This document shows positions 53,484-63,126 of a stretch of 64,000 nucleotides of DNA, one piece after another; positions within the stretch are counted from its first letter, which is position 1; each line of letters opens with the position of its first letter. The notes below the pieces were generated by a model. That model was not told the origin of the DNA, did no database searches, and saw nothing but the letters and a program-made list of their open reading frames with translations. Both the position numbers and the translations under genes were made by a program. Source of the DNA: Massilia yuzhufengensis (GTDB lineage: Bacteria; Pseudomonadota; Gammaproteobacteria; Burkholderiales; Burkholderiaceae_D); contig NZ_FOLD01000009.1 in the NCBI RefSeq assembly GCF_900112225.1, forward strand, positions 1-64,000, given 5' to 3'.

Positions 53484-54755
53484 ATGCCCGCTGCCCACCC
53501 GCTGCTGCACCACCTGTTCGACGCCGCCATGGCCGCGGCCGATCCCTACCACCTGGTCGCGCCGCACCTGCCGCCCCCGCCCAAGGGACGCACCCTCGTG
53601 CTCGGCGCCGGCAAGGCGGCCGCGCGCATGGCCGAGGCGGTGGAGCGGCACTGGAACGGGCCGCTGGAGGGGCTGGTGGTCACGCGCTATGGCCACGGCG
53701 CACCGACCCGTTTCATCGAGGTCATCGAAGCCGGCCACCCGGTGCCGGACTCGGCCAGCGAAGACGCGGCGCGGCGCATGCTGGACGCGGCGGCCGGGCT
53801 GGGGCCGGACGACCTGGTGCTGTGCCTGGTCTCCGGCGGCGGCTCGGCGCTGATGTCGCTGCCGGCGCCCGGCATCACGTTCGAAGAAAAGCGCGCGATC
53901 AACAAGGAACTGCTGCGCTCTGGCGCGCCGATCGGCGAGATGAATTGCGTGCGGCGCCACCTGTCCGCGATCAAGGGCGGGCGGCTGGCGCTGGCCTGCC
54001 ATCCGGCGCGCGTGCTGACGCTGGTGGTGTCCGACGTGCCCGGCGACGATCCGGCCGTGGTGGCGTCCGGCCCGACCGTGCCCGACGGCAGCACCGGCGC
54101 CGATGCGCTCGCCGTCCTCGCCAAGTACGGCATTCCCGTCTCCGATGCGGTACGAAGCGTGCTGGCCAACCCAGAGTTGGCCGCGCCGCTGCCGGACGAC
54201 CCGCGCCTGGCCGGCAACGAGACCCGCGTCATCGTCACCGCCCAGCAGGCGCTCGACGCCGCCGCCGCGGCTGCGCGCGCGGCCGGCTATGCGGCGATGG
54301 TCCTGTCGTCCAGCATGGAAGGAGAGGCGCGCGAGGTGGCGCTGGTGCACGCCAGCATCGCGCGCCAGGTCCTCGCCCATGGCCAGCCGCTGGCCGCGCC
54401 CTGCGTGATCCTGTCCGGCGGCGAAACCGGCGTCACCGTGCGCGGCAAGGGGCGCGGTGGGCGCAATGCCGAATTCCTGCTGGCGCTGGCGGTCGCGCTG
54501 GACGGCCTGCCGGGCGTGCATGCGATTGCCGCCGACACCGACGGCATCGACGGCACCGAGGACAATGCCGGCGCCTGGCTCGCGCCCGGGACCCTGGCGC
54601 GCGCCCGCGCCCAGGGCCTCGATGCACGGGCGCGGTTGGCCGACAACGACGGCTACGGCTTCTTCGACGCCCTCGGCCAGCTGATCGTCACCGGCCCCAC
54701 CCGCACCAATGTCAACGACTTCCGCGCCGTCGTCATCGAGGCCGATGTGTTGTAA
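53484..54755 (+). CDS. Glycerate 2-kinase (MOFRL family)
   Basis: The start ATG 53484 (with GAGGA 8 nt upstream) gives 423 residues. The segments VLGAGKAAARMAEAV, SGGGSALMSLPAPGI, VVSDVPGDDPAVVASGPTVPD and GGETGVTVRGKGRGGRNAEFLLALA are diagnostic of the GckA/TtuD glycerate kinases, which phosphorylate glycerate in hydroxypyruvate or tartrate degradation. The C-terminal part is the MOFRL domain. No other pathway gene is adjacent. A longer open frame upstream overlaps the tRNA genes and is not coding. Confidence 0.92.
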   Translation: MPAAHPLLHHLFDAAMAAADPYHLVAPHLPPPPKGRTLVLGAGKAAARMAEAVERHWNGPLEGLVVTRYGHGAPTRFIEVIEAGHPVPDSASEDAARRMLDAAAGLGPDDLVLCLVSGGGSALMSLPAPGITFEEKRAINKELLRSGAPIGEMNCVRRHLSAIKGGRLALACHPARVLTLVVSDVPGDDPAVVASGPTVPDGSTGADALAVLAKYGIPVSDAVRSVLANPELAAPLPDDPRLAGNETRVIVTAQQALDAAAAAARAAGYAAMVLSSSMEGEAREVALVHASIARQVLAHGQPLAAPCVILSGGETGVTVRGKGRGGRNAEFLLALAVALDGLPGVHAIAADTDGIDGTEDNAGAWLAPGTLARARAQGLDARARLADNDGYGFFDALGQLIVTGPTRTNVNDFRAVVIEADVL

Positions 54756-54972
54756 AGGTGTTGAAAAACGTACAGCCCAGCCGTGTGCTTGTTGCACTGC
54801 CGCATAGTCATCATTGAGAATACGCCCTTGCAAACCCGGCAAGCTTAAGACATCGCCAAGATGCGCGGCCGGAGGCGGACAAGCCGCCCGCGCCGCCCGT
54901 GCGATCCACAGCGGCGCGACCAGGAAGAGAACGGGGACATCGGTTCTTTTATCAATCGTTAGGAAAAACTCC

Positions 54973-57177
54973 ATGATCAAGATGTCCAAGATGCACCAGC
55001 GCGTGCTCGCAGCACTGGCCCTGGCGGCGGCCGTACCCGCCCAGGCCCAGACCACCACGAGCCAGGCCCCTGAACTGCAGACCGTTACCGTGACCGCGCA
55101 GCGCCGCACGGAGAACATCCGCGAAGTGCCGGTGTCGGTCACCGCGCTCAAGGGCGAGAAACTGGACGTCCTGATCTCCGGCGGCGACGACATCCGCCTG
55201 CTGGCCGGCAAGGTGCCGAGCCTGAACGTCGAATCCTCCAACGGCCGTACCTTCCCGCGCTTCTACATCCGCGGCTACGGCAATACCGATTTCAATACCT
55301 TCGCCTCGCAGCCGGTCTCGCTCGTGTACGACGACGTGGTGCAGGAAAACCCGATCCTGAAAGGCTTCCCGATCTTCGACCTGGCCAGCGTGGAAGTACT
55401 GCGCGGCCCGCAGGGCACCCTGTTCGGCCGCAACACCCCGGCCGGCGTGGTGAAATTCGAATCCGAGCGTCCGAAGCTGGGCAAGACCGAGGGCTACTAC
55501 AACGCCTCGATCGCCAGCCGCAAGACCGCCAACCTCGAAGGCGCGGTGAACGTGCCGCTGTCGGACAAATGGGCGATGCGGGTGTCTGCCGTCGGCCAGC
55601 ACCGCGATGACTTCGTCGACAACTTCGCCGACGTCGCCAAGACCCAAAAGCGCAACGAGCTCGACGGCTACAACGAGCACGCCGAGCGCGTGCAGGTGCT
55701 GTACAGCCCGGACAGCAGCTTCAATGCCCTGGCTAACTTCCACCAGCGCAATACCAACGGCAGCGCCCGCCTGTTCCGCGCCAACCTGCTGCAAAAAGGC
55801 AGCAACAAGATCGCGCCCGGCTACGACCTCGATTCCATCGTCACCAACGCCGACAACTTCCAGCGCCTGAAAACCAACGGCGCCAACCTGCGCCTGAGCT
55901 GGGACCTGGGCAGCGTGCGCCTGTTCTCGATCACCGGCTACGAGCACGTGAGCGACTACTTCAGCCGCGGCGACATCGACGGCGGCACCCCGGCCGGCCC
56001 GGGCTTCATCCCGTTCCAGGTCGAGACCGGCGGCTATATCAGCGACCTCGACCAGTACACCCAGGAATTCCGCATCGAATCGAAGAACACCGGCCCGCTC
56101 AACTGGCAGACGGGCCTGTACTTCTTCGATGAAGACGCCACCGGTGGTAGCGACAACTTCAACAGCACCACCGGCGCGCGCACCTCGCGCCTGGTCAGCA
56201 ACCAGAAGAACGATGCCTGGGCCGCGTTCGCGTCGGTCAACTACACCATCAGCCCGGACTGGACTGTGCGTGGCGGCGTGCGCTACACCAAGGACGAGAA
56301 GGAATTCCGCACCATCACGGCCGAAAACGTCGTGCAGATCGGCCCTGGCTCGGTGTCGACCAGCCAGGACAAGATCAACTGGGACCTGTCGGCGAGCTAC
56401 AAGCTGAACAATGACGTGAACGTGTACGGCCGCGTCGCCACCGGCTTCCGCGCGCCGAGTATCGCGGCCGCCTCGGCCGCCGTGCCGATCACCGTCGCCG
56501 ATTCGGAAACCATCACCTCGGTGGAACTGGGCGTGAAGGCCGACCTGTTCGAGCGCCGCGCCCGCACCTCGTTCTCGATCTACGACTACACCGTCAAGGA
56601 CCAGCAGCTGACCGTGGTGGGCGGCAACTCGAACGTCAACCGCCTGATCAACGCCGACAAGACCAAAGGCAAGGGCGCCGAGTTCGACTTCGAAGCGGCC
56701 CTCAGCACCGCCCTGCGCGTGAGCGCCGGCGCCAGCTACAACTACACCCAGATCCGCGACGCCAGCCTGTCGGTGAACCGCTGCGGTTCGTGCACCGTGA
56801 CCAACCCGCTGAACGCGGCCGGCCGCGTCGCCATCGACGGCAACCCGCTGCCGCAGGCGCCGCGCTGGAGCGTCAACGCCACCGCCCGCTACGGCGTGCC
56901 CTTCCGCGACGGCGAGCTGTACTTCTTCACCGACTGGTCGTATCGCAGCAAGATCAACTTCTTCCTGTACGAAGCGGTCGAGTTCGTCGGTGCGCCGCTG
57001 ACCGAGGGTGGCCTGCGCGTGGGCTACATCTTCGGCAACGGCAAGTATGAAGTGGCCGCGTTTGGGCGCAACGTGCTCGACCAGCGCCGCATCACCGGCG
57101 CGATCGACTTCAACAACCTGACCGGCTTCACCAACGAGCCGCGCCAGTGGGGCCTGCAGTTCAAGGGCAACTTCTAA
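54973..57177 (+). CDS. TonB-dependent outer-membrane receptor
   Basis: The start ATG 54973 (AGGA upstream) gives 734 residues with signal peptide MIKMSKMHQRVLAALALAAAVPAQAQ. The plug domain begins at ELQTVTVTAQRRTENIREVPVSV, and RGYGNTDFN and VEVLRGPQGTLFGRNTPAGVV are typical plug motifs. The C-terminal beta-barrel ends in phenylalanine (LQFKGNF), as outer-membrane proteins do. The ligand is unknown. No iron box or uptake genes are adjacent; a two-component system follows. A 217-nt gap upstream likely holds the promoter. Confidence 0.92.
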   Translation: MIKMSKMHQRVLAALALAAAVPAQAQTTTSQAPELQTVTVTAQRRTENIREVPVSVTALKGEKLDVLISGGDDIRLLAGKVPSLNVESSNGRTFPRFYIRGYGNTDFNTFASQPVSLVYDDVVQENPILKGFPIFDLASVEVLRGPQGTLFGRNTPAGVVKFESERPKLGKTEGYYNASIASRKTANLEGAVNVPLSDKWAMRVSAVGQHRDDFVDNFADVAKTQKRNELDGYNEHAERVQVLYSPDSSFNALANFHQRNTNGSARLFRANLLQKGSNKIAPGYDLDSIVTNADNFQRLKTNGANLRLSWDLGSVRLFSITGYEHVSDYFSRGDIDGGTPAGPGFIPFQVETGGYISDLDQYTQEFRIESKNTGPLNWQTGLYFFDEDATGGSDNFNSTTGARTSRLVSNQKNDAWAAFASVNYTISPDWTVRGGVRYTKDEKEFRTITAENVVQIGPGSVSTSQDKINWDLSASYKLNNDVNVYGRVATGFRAPSIAAASAAVPITVADSETITSVELGVKADLFERRARTSFSIYDYTVKDQQLTVVGGNSNVNRLINADKTKGKGAEFDFEAALSTALRVSAGASYNYTQIRDASLSVNRCGSCTVTNPLNAAGRVAIDGNPLPQAPRWSVNATARYGVPFRDGELYFFTDWSYRSKINFFLYEAVEFVGAPLTEGGLRVGYIFGNGKYEVAAFGRNVLDQRRITGAIDFNNLTGFTNEPRQWGLQFKGNF

Positions 57178-57199
57178 GCCTGTCCCGATGCTGTAAAGG

Positions 57200-57228
57200 A
57201 GGCCGCGCACTGCGCGGCCTTTTTTTTT
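57200..57228 (+). terminator. Intrinsic terminator after the TonB-dependent receptor
   Basis: A GGCCGCGC/GCGCGGCC stem with an ACT loop is followed by a run of eight or more T from 57220. It lies 23 nt after the receptor stop codon. It is a strong rho-independent terminator, so the downstream sensor kinase gene should have its own promoter. Confidence 0.9.
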
Positions 57229-57347
57229 AGCCGGATTCCCGCCAAAGCCGCATCCATCCCGCCAAACCCTGCCCTCGTCGCAGCGGGGCTGGTGCATAAT
57301 GTTGCGCCACGTAAAGATGGCTGCTCCGCCACTTTCCGAACCATCCC

Positions 57348-58874
57348 ATGACTTCCTTCGTCTCCGAAGCAAAATCCAGCCTGCTGAGCATCCTCGTCCT
57401 GACCGGGCTGGTGCTCGCGGCCCTGACGGGCACCGTCGTGGCCGGTTTTGCCCTGATCTTTGACTTGTCCCCGCAGACCTGGCACGTCGCCTACGGCGGG
57501 CTGGGCGGATTCCTGGCCCTGCTGGCCGTACAGCTCGTTTATCTCGGCTTCGCCGCCCAGCTGGTCCGCAAACGGTCGGCAAGCCGCATGCTGGTTCGCT
57601 ATGCGCTCGCCCTGCAAATGCAGGCGCTGGCCGAAATGCTCATGGTGGCGCTGACTGTCGCGGCAGTGACGGGGGGCGTGGTGGTGCTGATCGGCCTGCT
57701 GGGCGACCACCGCACGCAGGCCGAGCTGATCGCCTGGTTCCTCGATCCGAACACCCGCGTCACGGCCCTGATGTTTGTCCTGATGCTGCCGGCACTGACG
57801 ATGCTGCTCGGCGCATGGCGGTTGCATGCGCTGCGCGCCGCGCCGGGGGCCGTGCTGGCCGCGGCCGACGGCAGCCTGGTCCAGCGCACGCTTGCCGTCG
57901 CCGCCGACAGCGCCGACCTGCGCCATGCCCTGTCGGCGTTGGTGGAGCGCCTGACCGACCGCAGCATGCCGGGCCTGGGCCGGCTCTGGTATACCGCGCA
58001 CCCGCGCCTGCGTGTCAGCGAAGCCGAAGGCAGGCCGGAATACGAACTGGTCTGGACCAACTGCCCGATGAAACTGCTGGTGTCCCTGCGCCCGGACGGG
58101 GAGGGCGGCCAGCAGGTGGTGGCGCGCTCGGTGCTGCGCGGCGGCTGGCACCGGGTCGAGCTGTTCGCCACCCCGCTCGACGCCCTGGCGCAGGTGCAAT
58201 ACATCGAGACCCACCTGCTCGCCCCCTTGCGCGACCAGCTGGCCAAGGTCTCGGCCGAGCGCCAGCGCGACGCCCTGCGCGAGCATGCCGTCGAAACCCA
58301 GCTGCGCATCCTGCAGGCGCAGATCGAGCCGCACTTCCTGTTCAACACCCTGGCCAATGTGCGCCACCTGTACCGCAGCAGCGTGAGCGCCGGCGAAGAC
58401 ATGATGGACCACCTGATCGCCTACCTGCGCAGCGCCATGGACGACCTGCGCGCCGAGGACTCGACCGTGGTGCGCGAGCTCGACCTGGCCATGCACTACC
58501 TGGCCATCATGAAGATCCGCATGGGCGAGCGCCTGTCCTACCGCTTCGTGCTGCCCGATACCCTGAAGGACCACGCCTTCCCGCCGGCGATGCTGATCTC
58601 GCTGGTCGAGAACGCGGTCAAGCATGGCCTGGCCAGCGCCGAGAAAGGCGAGATTGCGCTGTCCGCCGCGGCCAGCGGCAGCCAGCTGCGCTTGACCGTC
58701 AGCGACAACGGCAGCGGCCTGTCGAGCGTGGGCGGCACCGGGGTCGGCCTGTCGAACATCCGCCAGCGCCTGGAGGCAATGTTCGGCAGCGCGGCCTGGC
58801 TCGAAGTGGGCGCCGAGCCGGGCGCCGGTTTTACCGCAACGATCGTCATACCCCTCAACGAAAGGAAGCATTGA
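57348..58874 (+). CDS. LytS/YehU-type sensor histidine kinase
   Basis: This 508-residue membrane protein has four hydrophobic helices at about residues 13-155, then a cytoplasmic part with the LytS-family histidine motif QIEPHFLFNTLANVRHLYR (about residues 324-342) and the ATPase motifs ENAVKHG and SDNGSGL with GVGLSNIRQRL. The LytS group uses the histidine in the PHFLFN box as phosphoacceptor. The gene overlaps its cognate response regulator by 1 nt (TGATG). The signal is unknown. Confidence 0.9.
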   Translation: MTSFVSEAKSSLLSILVLTGLVLAALTGTVVAGFALIFDLSPQTWHVAYGGLGGFLALLAVQLVYLGFAAQLVRKRSASRMLVRYALALQMQALAEMLMVALTVAAVTGGVVVLIGLLGDHRTQAELIAWFLDPNTRVTALMFVLMLPALTMLLGAWRLHALRAAPGAVLAAADGSLVQRTLAVAADSADLRHALSALVERLTDRSMPGLGRLWYTAHPRLRVSEAEGRPEYELVWTNCPMKLLVSLRPDGEGGQQVVARSVLRGGWHRVELFATPLDALAQVQYIETHLLAPLRDQLAKVSAERQRDALREHAVETQLRILQAQIEPHFLFNTLANVRHLYRSSVSAGEDMMDHLIAYLRSAMDDLRAEDSTVVRELDLAMHYLAIMKIRMGERLSYRFVLPDTLKDHAFPPAMLISLVENAVKHGLASAEKGEIALSAAASGSQLRLTVSDNGSGLSSVGGTGVGLSNIRQRLEAMFGSAAWLEVGAEPGAGFTATIVIPLNERKH

Positions 58875-59611
58875 TGCCCACCGCCCTGATCGCGGAAGAT
58901 GAACCGCTGCTGCTGGCCGAGCTGAAGGAGGCGCTGGGCGACCTCTGGCCCGAGCTGGCCATCGTCGCCGAAAGCACGGACGGGGCGGCGGCGCTGGCCG
59001 CGCTCAGGCAGCATGCGCCGGACGTGGCCTTCCTCGACATTAATATGCCCAAGGCGAGCGGCCTCGATGTCGCGCGCATGTGCCCGCCCGGCACCGCCAT
59101 CGTCTTCCTCACCGCCTATGGCCAGCATGCGCTGGACGCCTTCGATGTCGGCGCGGCCGACTACCTGGTCAAGCCGCTCAACCGTGGCCGCCTGCTCGAG
59201 ACCATCGGCCGGCTGCGCGCCCGCACCGACCGTGCGGCGCCGCCGGCCGTCGCGCCGGCGCCGGTGGCGGCCGAGCCGGTGCGCCACCTGGCCTGGATCC
59301 AGGCCTCGGTCGGCAACATGATCCGCGTGATCACCACCGACGAAGTGATCTTTTTCCAGTCCGACGCCAAGTACACCAAGGTCGCGACGGCCGAGCTCGA
59401 AGCCCTGATCCGGATTCCCGTGAAGGACCTCGCGGTCCAGCTCGACCCGGATGAATTCATCCAGGTCAGCCGCGGCGCCATCGTCAACCGCCGCAAGATC
59501 GAAGCCATCATCCGCCGCGACGGCCAGATGGACGTGCGGCTCAAGGGCCGTACCGAGGTGCTGTCCGTGAGTACCGGCTACCAGGGCCAGGCGGCATTTC
59601 GCCAGATGTAG
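58874..59611 (+). CDS. LytTR-type response regulator
   Basis: This 245-residue protein has an N-terminal receiver domain, with the phosphorylated aspartate in VAFLDINMPKASG (about residue 54) and the lysine in YLVKPLNRGRL. An alanine/proline linker follows (PPAVAPAPVAAEP). The C-terminal LytTR DNA-binding domain starts near IRVITTDEVIFFQSDAKYTKV. It regulates transcription. The start overlaps the sensor kinase stop by 1 nt. Its targets cannot be told; the upstream TonB-dependent receptor is a candidate. Confidence 0.93.
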   Translation: MPTALIAEDEPLLLAELKEALGDLWPELAIVAESTDGAAALAALRQHAPDVAFLDINMPKASGLDVARMCPPGTAIVFLTAYGQHALDAFDVGAADYLVKPLNRGRLLETIGRLRARTDRAAPPAVAPAPVAAEPVRHLAWIQASVGNMIRVITTDEVIFFQSDAKYTKVATAELEALIRIPVKDLAVQLDPDEFIQVSRGAIVNRRKIEAIIRRDGQMDVRLKGRTEVLSVSTGYQGQAAFRQM

Positions 59612-59744
59612 CCACCAGGCAAGTTCCCCGGAAAGCGGCATCCATTCCGGAAACTGCCGCATCCGTCGCCTGCCCACTGGCACGCCGGGTCGCCCTCGGA
59701 AATCATGACGTCATGGCCCTTGTGGGCAGCCCTTGAAAGACGAC

Positions 59745-60692
59745 ATGACACACTTGCGCACCCTTGCTTCTACCCTCGCCGGCCTGGTGCTCGCCTGCTC
59801 CAGCTGGTCCGCGCACGCGGCGGCGGCCGTCGCCGTTGCCGGCAACGGCAAAAGCTTCACGGCCACCGAATACGACGACCTGGAGCGCGCCAAGGCCGCG
59901 GCGCTCCACGGCTGCCAGAAGATGGGGACCGATTGCACGCTCACGGTCTGGACTCCGGATGCCGGCGCCATTGCGCTGGCGACGGGGACCGACGGCAACG
60001 TGCAGTCGATCCGCAAGCAGCCCGGGGAGGCGCGCGACGCGGCGCTGAAGGACTGCCGCAAGCGCTACAAGGGCTGCAGCTTCACGGCGCTGTACTGGGA
60101 GCCGGGCGGCCGCTGGGCCGCCTGGGCGGTGGCCACCACTGCCGCCGGCGAACTGGTCCACGAACATTTTGCCCACGCATTCCAGAGCGAAGCGGGTGCC
60201 CGCCAGGAGGCGCTGTCGGCATGCACGGCCGCAGTGAAGGACCGGCCCGGGGTCAGCTGCAAGGTCGACACCCACTGGGGCAAGCTGACCCATGCGGTCG
60301 CCAGATCCCCCAGCTATACCGCGGTCCACGTGTCGGCGCGGCGCCAGGAAACCGAGGCCGCGGTGATGCAGGCTTGCCGGGCGTCGTCCAAGCCGGGCGA
60401 CCACTGCAAGCTGGAAAGCGTGACGGACAACCAGGGCGCGCTGGCAGTACCGGCCGCGTTCGACAAGGTGGTGGCCCAGAGCGCGCTGGCGAAGGAAAAG
60501 GCGCTGGCCGCGCGCCGCAAGCCGCCAGCGCCGAGTGCGCAGCAGCAAGTCTTGAGCTGCACCAACCGCTGCGTCAACGGCAGTTGCACCCGGTCTTTCC
60601 CCAATGGGCGGACCGAACGCTGGCAGGCGCCACGGGTATTCGATCCGCTTAAAAACGATTGGGTTTGGGCTACATCAAGCTGCGGTGGATGA
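59745..60692 (+). CDS. DUF4189-repeat exported protein
   Basis: The start ATG 59745 gives 315 residues with signal peptide MTHLRTLASTLAGLVLACSSWSAHA. Residues about 27-240 contain roughly three repeats of a DUF4189-like unit (for example TATEYDDLERAKAAALHGCQKMGTDCTLTVW, EALSACTAAVKDRPGVSCKV), with paired cysteines that probably form disulfides. The C-terminus has a cysteine cluster CTNRCVNGSC. Function unknown; the fold is likely a secreted or periplasmic disulfide-rich protein. Confidence 0.7.
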   Translation: MTHLRTLASTLAGLVLACSSWSAHAAAAVAVAGNGKSFTATEYDDLERAKAAALHGCQKMGTDCTLTVWTPDAGAIALATGTDGNVQSIRKQPGEARDAALKDCRKRYKGCSFTALYWEPGGRWAAWAVATTAAGELVHEHFAHAFQSEAGARQEALSACTAAVKDRPGVSCKVDTHWGKLTHAVARSPSYTAVHVSARRQETEAAVMQACRASSKPGDHCKLESVTDNQGALAVPAAFDKVVAQSALAKEKALAARRKPPAPSAQQQVLSCTNRCVNGSCTRSFPNGRTERWQAPRVFDPLKNDWVWATSSCGG

Positions 60693-60705
60693 ATGTCATG
60701 TATTG

Positions 60706-60737
60706 AAAAACCGCCCCGCGCAATGCTTGGCGTTTTT
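60706..60737 (+). terminator. Terminator after the DUF4189 gene
   Basis: AAAAA(C)CGCC pairs with GGCGTTTTT around a 13-nt loop, with one bulged C, 13 nt after the stop codon. A T-rich run follows. The rest of the 330-nt gap to the next gene (60693-61022) is AT-rich in its middle and holds no recognised gene; a promoter for the S8 protease is expected but no clear match was found. Confidence 0.6.
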
Positions 60738-61022
60738 CTTAAGGCAACAGTTTTTCCGGAGTGTCAATACAAATGTGGCATACGTTATTTGCCAAATATG
60801 ACGTTTCGCCGAAGAAAACATGTTTCTGCGTTAACGAATGTTCCGGCTGTTGTTAATACGCTGAAATTGTATCGAATTGTCACGCACGTCCTCTTTTTTT
60901 CGGGTTACGCTGGTTTTCGCCGCGTTCAGACGGCACTGACAGTCCCACGGACTGCCGGTTACACAACGACACAGGCGAGGCGCATTTCGCTTGACGGAAA
61001 ACTATAAACACAAGGAAGAAAC

Positions 61023-62816
61023 ATGAAGCAATCGCATTCGATTCATCCTGCAATGTTGAAGATGTGTGCCGCAATCTCGCTCGCGTTCGCCGCTTCGGTG
61101 GCTGGCGCGGCCGAGCAGAAGTTCATCCTGGAAACAGACCGTATCATCGTGAAATACAAGGACGCCCTGCCTGCTGGCAAGACGGGGAACCTTGCAAAAA
61201 TGGCCGTGCCGATGGGCGCCGACCGCAAAGCCAAGCTCGACCGTGCCGGCCAGGAATTCGGCATGCTGGTCAGCGAAAGCCACGACATCGCCACCGGCGC
61301 CAAGGTGTTCAAGCTCAACGGCCGCAAGGCCCTGAAGGACGTGCAAAAGCTGGCCGCCGAAATGATGGCGCGCGACCCGTCCATCGAGTACGCCGAGCCG
61401 GACCGCATCATGACCCACATGGCGACGGCGAACGACCCCTACTATGCCCAGCAGTGGCATTACACCGACACCACCGGCGGCCTGCGCCTGCCGACCGCCT
61501 GGGACAAGTCCACCGGCAGCGGCGTGATCGTGGCCGTGATCGACACCGGCTACCGTCCGCACGCCGACCTGAGCGGCCAGATCCTGGCCGGCTATGACTT
61601 CATCAGCACCGCCGCCATCGGCAACGACGGCAACGGCCGCGACAGCGATGCGAGCGATCCGGGCGACTGGGTCGCCGCCAACGAATGCGGCGCCGGTCGT
61701 CCGGCCTCGGGCTCGAGCTGGCACGGCACCCACGTGGCCGGCACCGTTGCCGCCAAGACCAATAACAGCCTGGGCGTGGCCGGCGTGGCGTACAACGCCA
61801 AGATCGTGCCGGTGCGGGTGCTCGGCAAGTGCGGCGGCTACACCTCGGACATTGCCGACGCGATCACCTGGTCGTCGGGCGGCACCGTGTCCGGCGTGCC
61901 GGCCAATGCCAACAAGGCCAAGGTGCTGAACCTGTCGCTCGGCGGCGGCGGCGCCTGCGATACGACCACCCAGAACGCCATCAACGGCGCCCGCTCGCGC
62001 GGCTCGGTGGTGGTGGTGGCGGCCGGTAACGACAACATGAACGTCAGCAACGCCAGCCCGGCAAACTGCTCCGGCGTCATCGCCGTGGCGGCAACCGGCA
62101 AGACCGGCGGCCGTGCATCGTACTCGAACTACGGCACCCTGGTCGACGTCGCAGCCCCAGGCGGCGACGGCAGCTTCAGCGTGATCTCGACCCTGAACTC
62201 GGGCACCAGCTCGCCAGGTTCGGACAACTACGCCGGCTACCAGGGCACGTCGATGGCCACCCCGCACGTGGCCGGCGTGGCGGCGCTGATGTTCGCGGCC
62301 AAGTCGACCCTGACCCCGGACCAGGTGGAGAGCATGCTCAAGTCGAGCGCGCGCGCCTTCCCCGCAACCTGCTCGGGCTGCGGCACCGGCATCGTGGACG
62401 CGACTGCGGCCGTGAATGCGGCGCTGGGCACCGTGATCCCGCCAGGCCCGACCATCACGGAAGTGGAGTCGAACAACACGACCGGCACCGCCAGCCTGAT
62501 CTCGACCAGCGGCACCACCGTGAACGGCACCATGGCCAGCACTACCGACACCGACTACTACCGTGTCGACCTGCCGGCCGGCAAAACGCTGGCCTCGGTG
62601 CTGACCCCGGGTTCGGGCACTGCCGACTACGACCTGTTCGTGTACAACAGCGCAGGCACGCAACTGGGCAAGAGCGAGAACGGCGCCGGCGCCGTGGACA
62701 GCTTCAGCTCGGCCAACACCGGTTCCACCACCTCGACCCGCTATGTGCGCGTGGTCTACTACAGTGGCGGCACCGGCGCGACCAACGGCAAGTACACCCT
62801 GAAACTCACCTGGTAA
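61023..62816 (+). CDS. S8 family subtilisin-like serine peptidase with PPC domain
   Basis: This 597-residue protein has a signal peptide (MKQSHSIHPAMLKMCAAISLAFAASVAGAA), then an inhibitor-like propeptide region, and a subtilisin domain with the catalytic triad Asp174 (VIDTGYRP), His234 (HGTHVAG) and Ser410 (GTSMATPHVAG). A C-terminal PPC (pre-peptidase) domain at about 480-597 begins ITEVESNNTTGTASLIS. It is a secreted protease. Two tandem terminators follow. The next gene also carries a PPC domain. Confidence 0.95.
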   Translation: MKQSHSIHPAMLKMCAAISLAFAASVAGAAEQKFILETDRIIVKYKDALPAGKTGNLAKMAVPMGADRKAKLDRAGQEFGMLVSESHDIATGAKVFKLNGRKALKDVQKLAAEMMARDPSIEYAEPDRIMTHMATANDPYYAQQWHYTDTTGGLRLPTAWDKSTGSGVIVAVIDTGYRPHADLSGQILAGYDFISTAAIGNDGNGRDSDASDPGDWVAANECGAGRPASGSSWHGTHVAGTVAAKTNNSLGVAGVAYNAKIVPVRVLGKCGGYTSDIADAITWSSGGTVSGVPANANKAKVLNLSLGGGGACDTTTQNAINGARSRGSVVVVAAGNDNMNVSNASPANCSGVIAVAATGKTGGRASYSNYGTLVDVAAPGGDGSFSVISTLNSGTSSPGSDNYAGYQGTSMATPHVAGVAALMFAAKSTLTPDQVESMLKSSARAFPATCSGCGTGIVDATAAVNAALGTVIPPGPTITEVESNNTTGTASLISTSGTTVNGTMASTTDTDYYRVDLPAGKTLASVLTPGSGTADYDLFVYNSAGTQLGKSENGAGAVDSFSSANTGSTTSTRYVRVVYYSGGTGATNGKYTLKLTW

Positions 62817-62826
62817 CGGTCAGACG

Positions 62827-62855
62827 AAACGGCGCCGCTCCCCTGGCGCCGTTTT
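62827..62855 (+). terminator. First terminator after the S8 protease
   Basis: The stem AAACGGCGCC/GGCGCCGTTTT with a GCTCCCCT loop begins 11 nt after the stop codon. It is a strong intrinsic terminator shape. Confidence 0.85.
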
Positions 62856-62862
62856 ATCCGGG

Positions 62863-62889
62863 AACGCGCGGCTTGCCGCGCGTTTTTTT
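62863..62889 (+). terminator. Second tandem terminator after the S8 protease
   Basis: AACGCGCGGC/GCCGCGCGTT with a 2-nt TT loop is followed by T residues to 62889. It lies 8 nt beyond the first hairpin, so readthrough into the cyanophycinase-like gene should be low. Confidence 0.8.
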
Positions 62890-62961
62890 ATTGGGGCGCC
62901 GGATCGCGCCGGCTATGCCAGATGGATAGGCCGGATACGAATGAAAATATTCTTACATTTG

Positions 62962-62990
62962 TTTACTCGTTGAAAATTGTGCTACATAAT
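62962..62990 (+). promoter_or_regulatory. Candidate promoter for the cyanophycinase-like gene
   Basis: TTTACT at 62962-62967 and CATAAT at 62985-62990 are 17 nt apart. A transcript from here would have a leader of about 130 nt before the start codon, with a purine-rich AAAGGAGGAG at 63054-63063 far from any start codon. Confidence 0.45.
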
Positions 62991-63126
62991 CGACGCAGCC
63001 CAGCAGTATGTTTCTCCGCACCCATCGCAGGTAGCTCACGGAAGTTTCACCCGAAAGGAGGAGACGGTCGTATCGGCAGATCCAGGCAATCCACAACATG
63101 GCGTCGTATAACAATGGGGGTCATAC

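Noticed and set aside
54756..54972. Possible Fur box upstream of the TonB-dependent receptor
   Set aside because: The stretch near ATCATTGAGAATA matches only part of the consensus and no iron genes are nearby.
62891..63126. Cyclic-di-GMP (GEMM) riboswitch in the leader of the cyanophycinase-like gene
   Set aside because: The conserved GEMM core segments could not be found, although secreted enzymes often have one.
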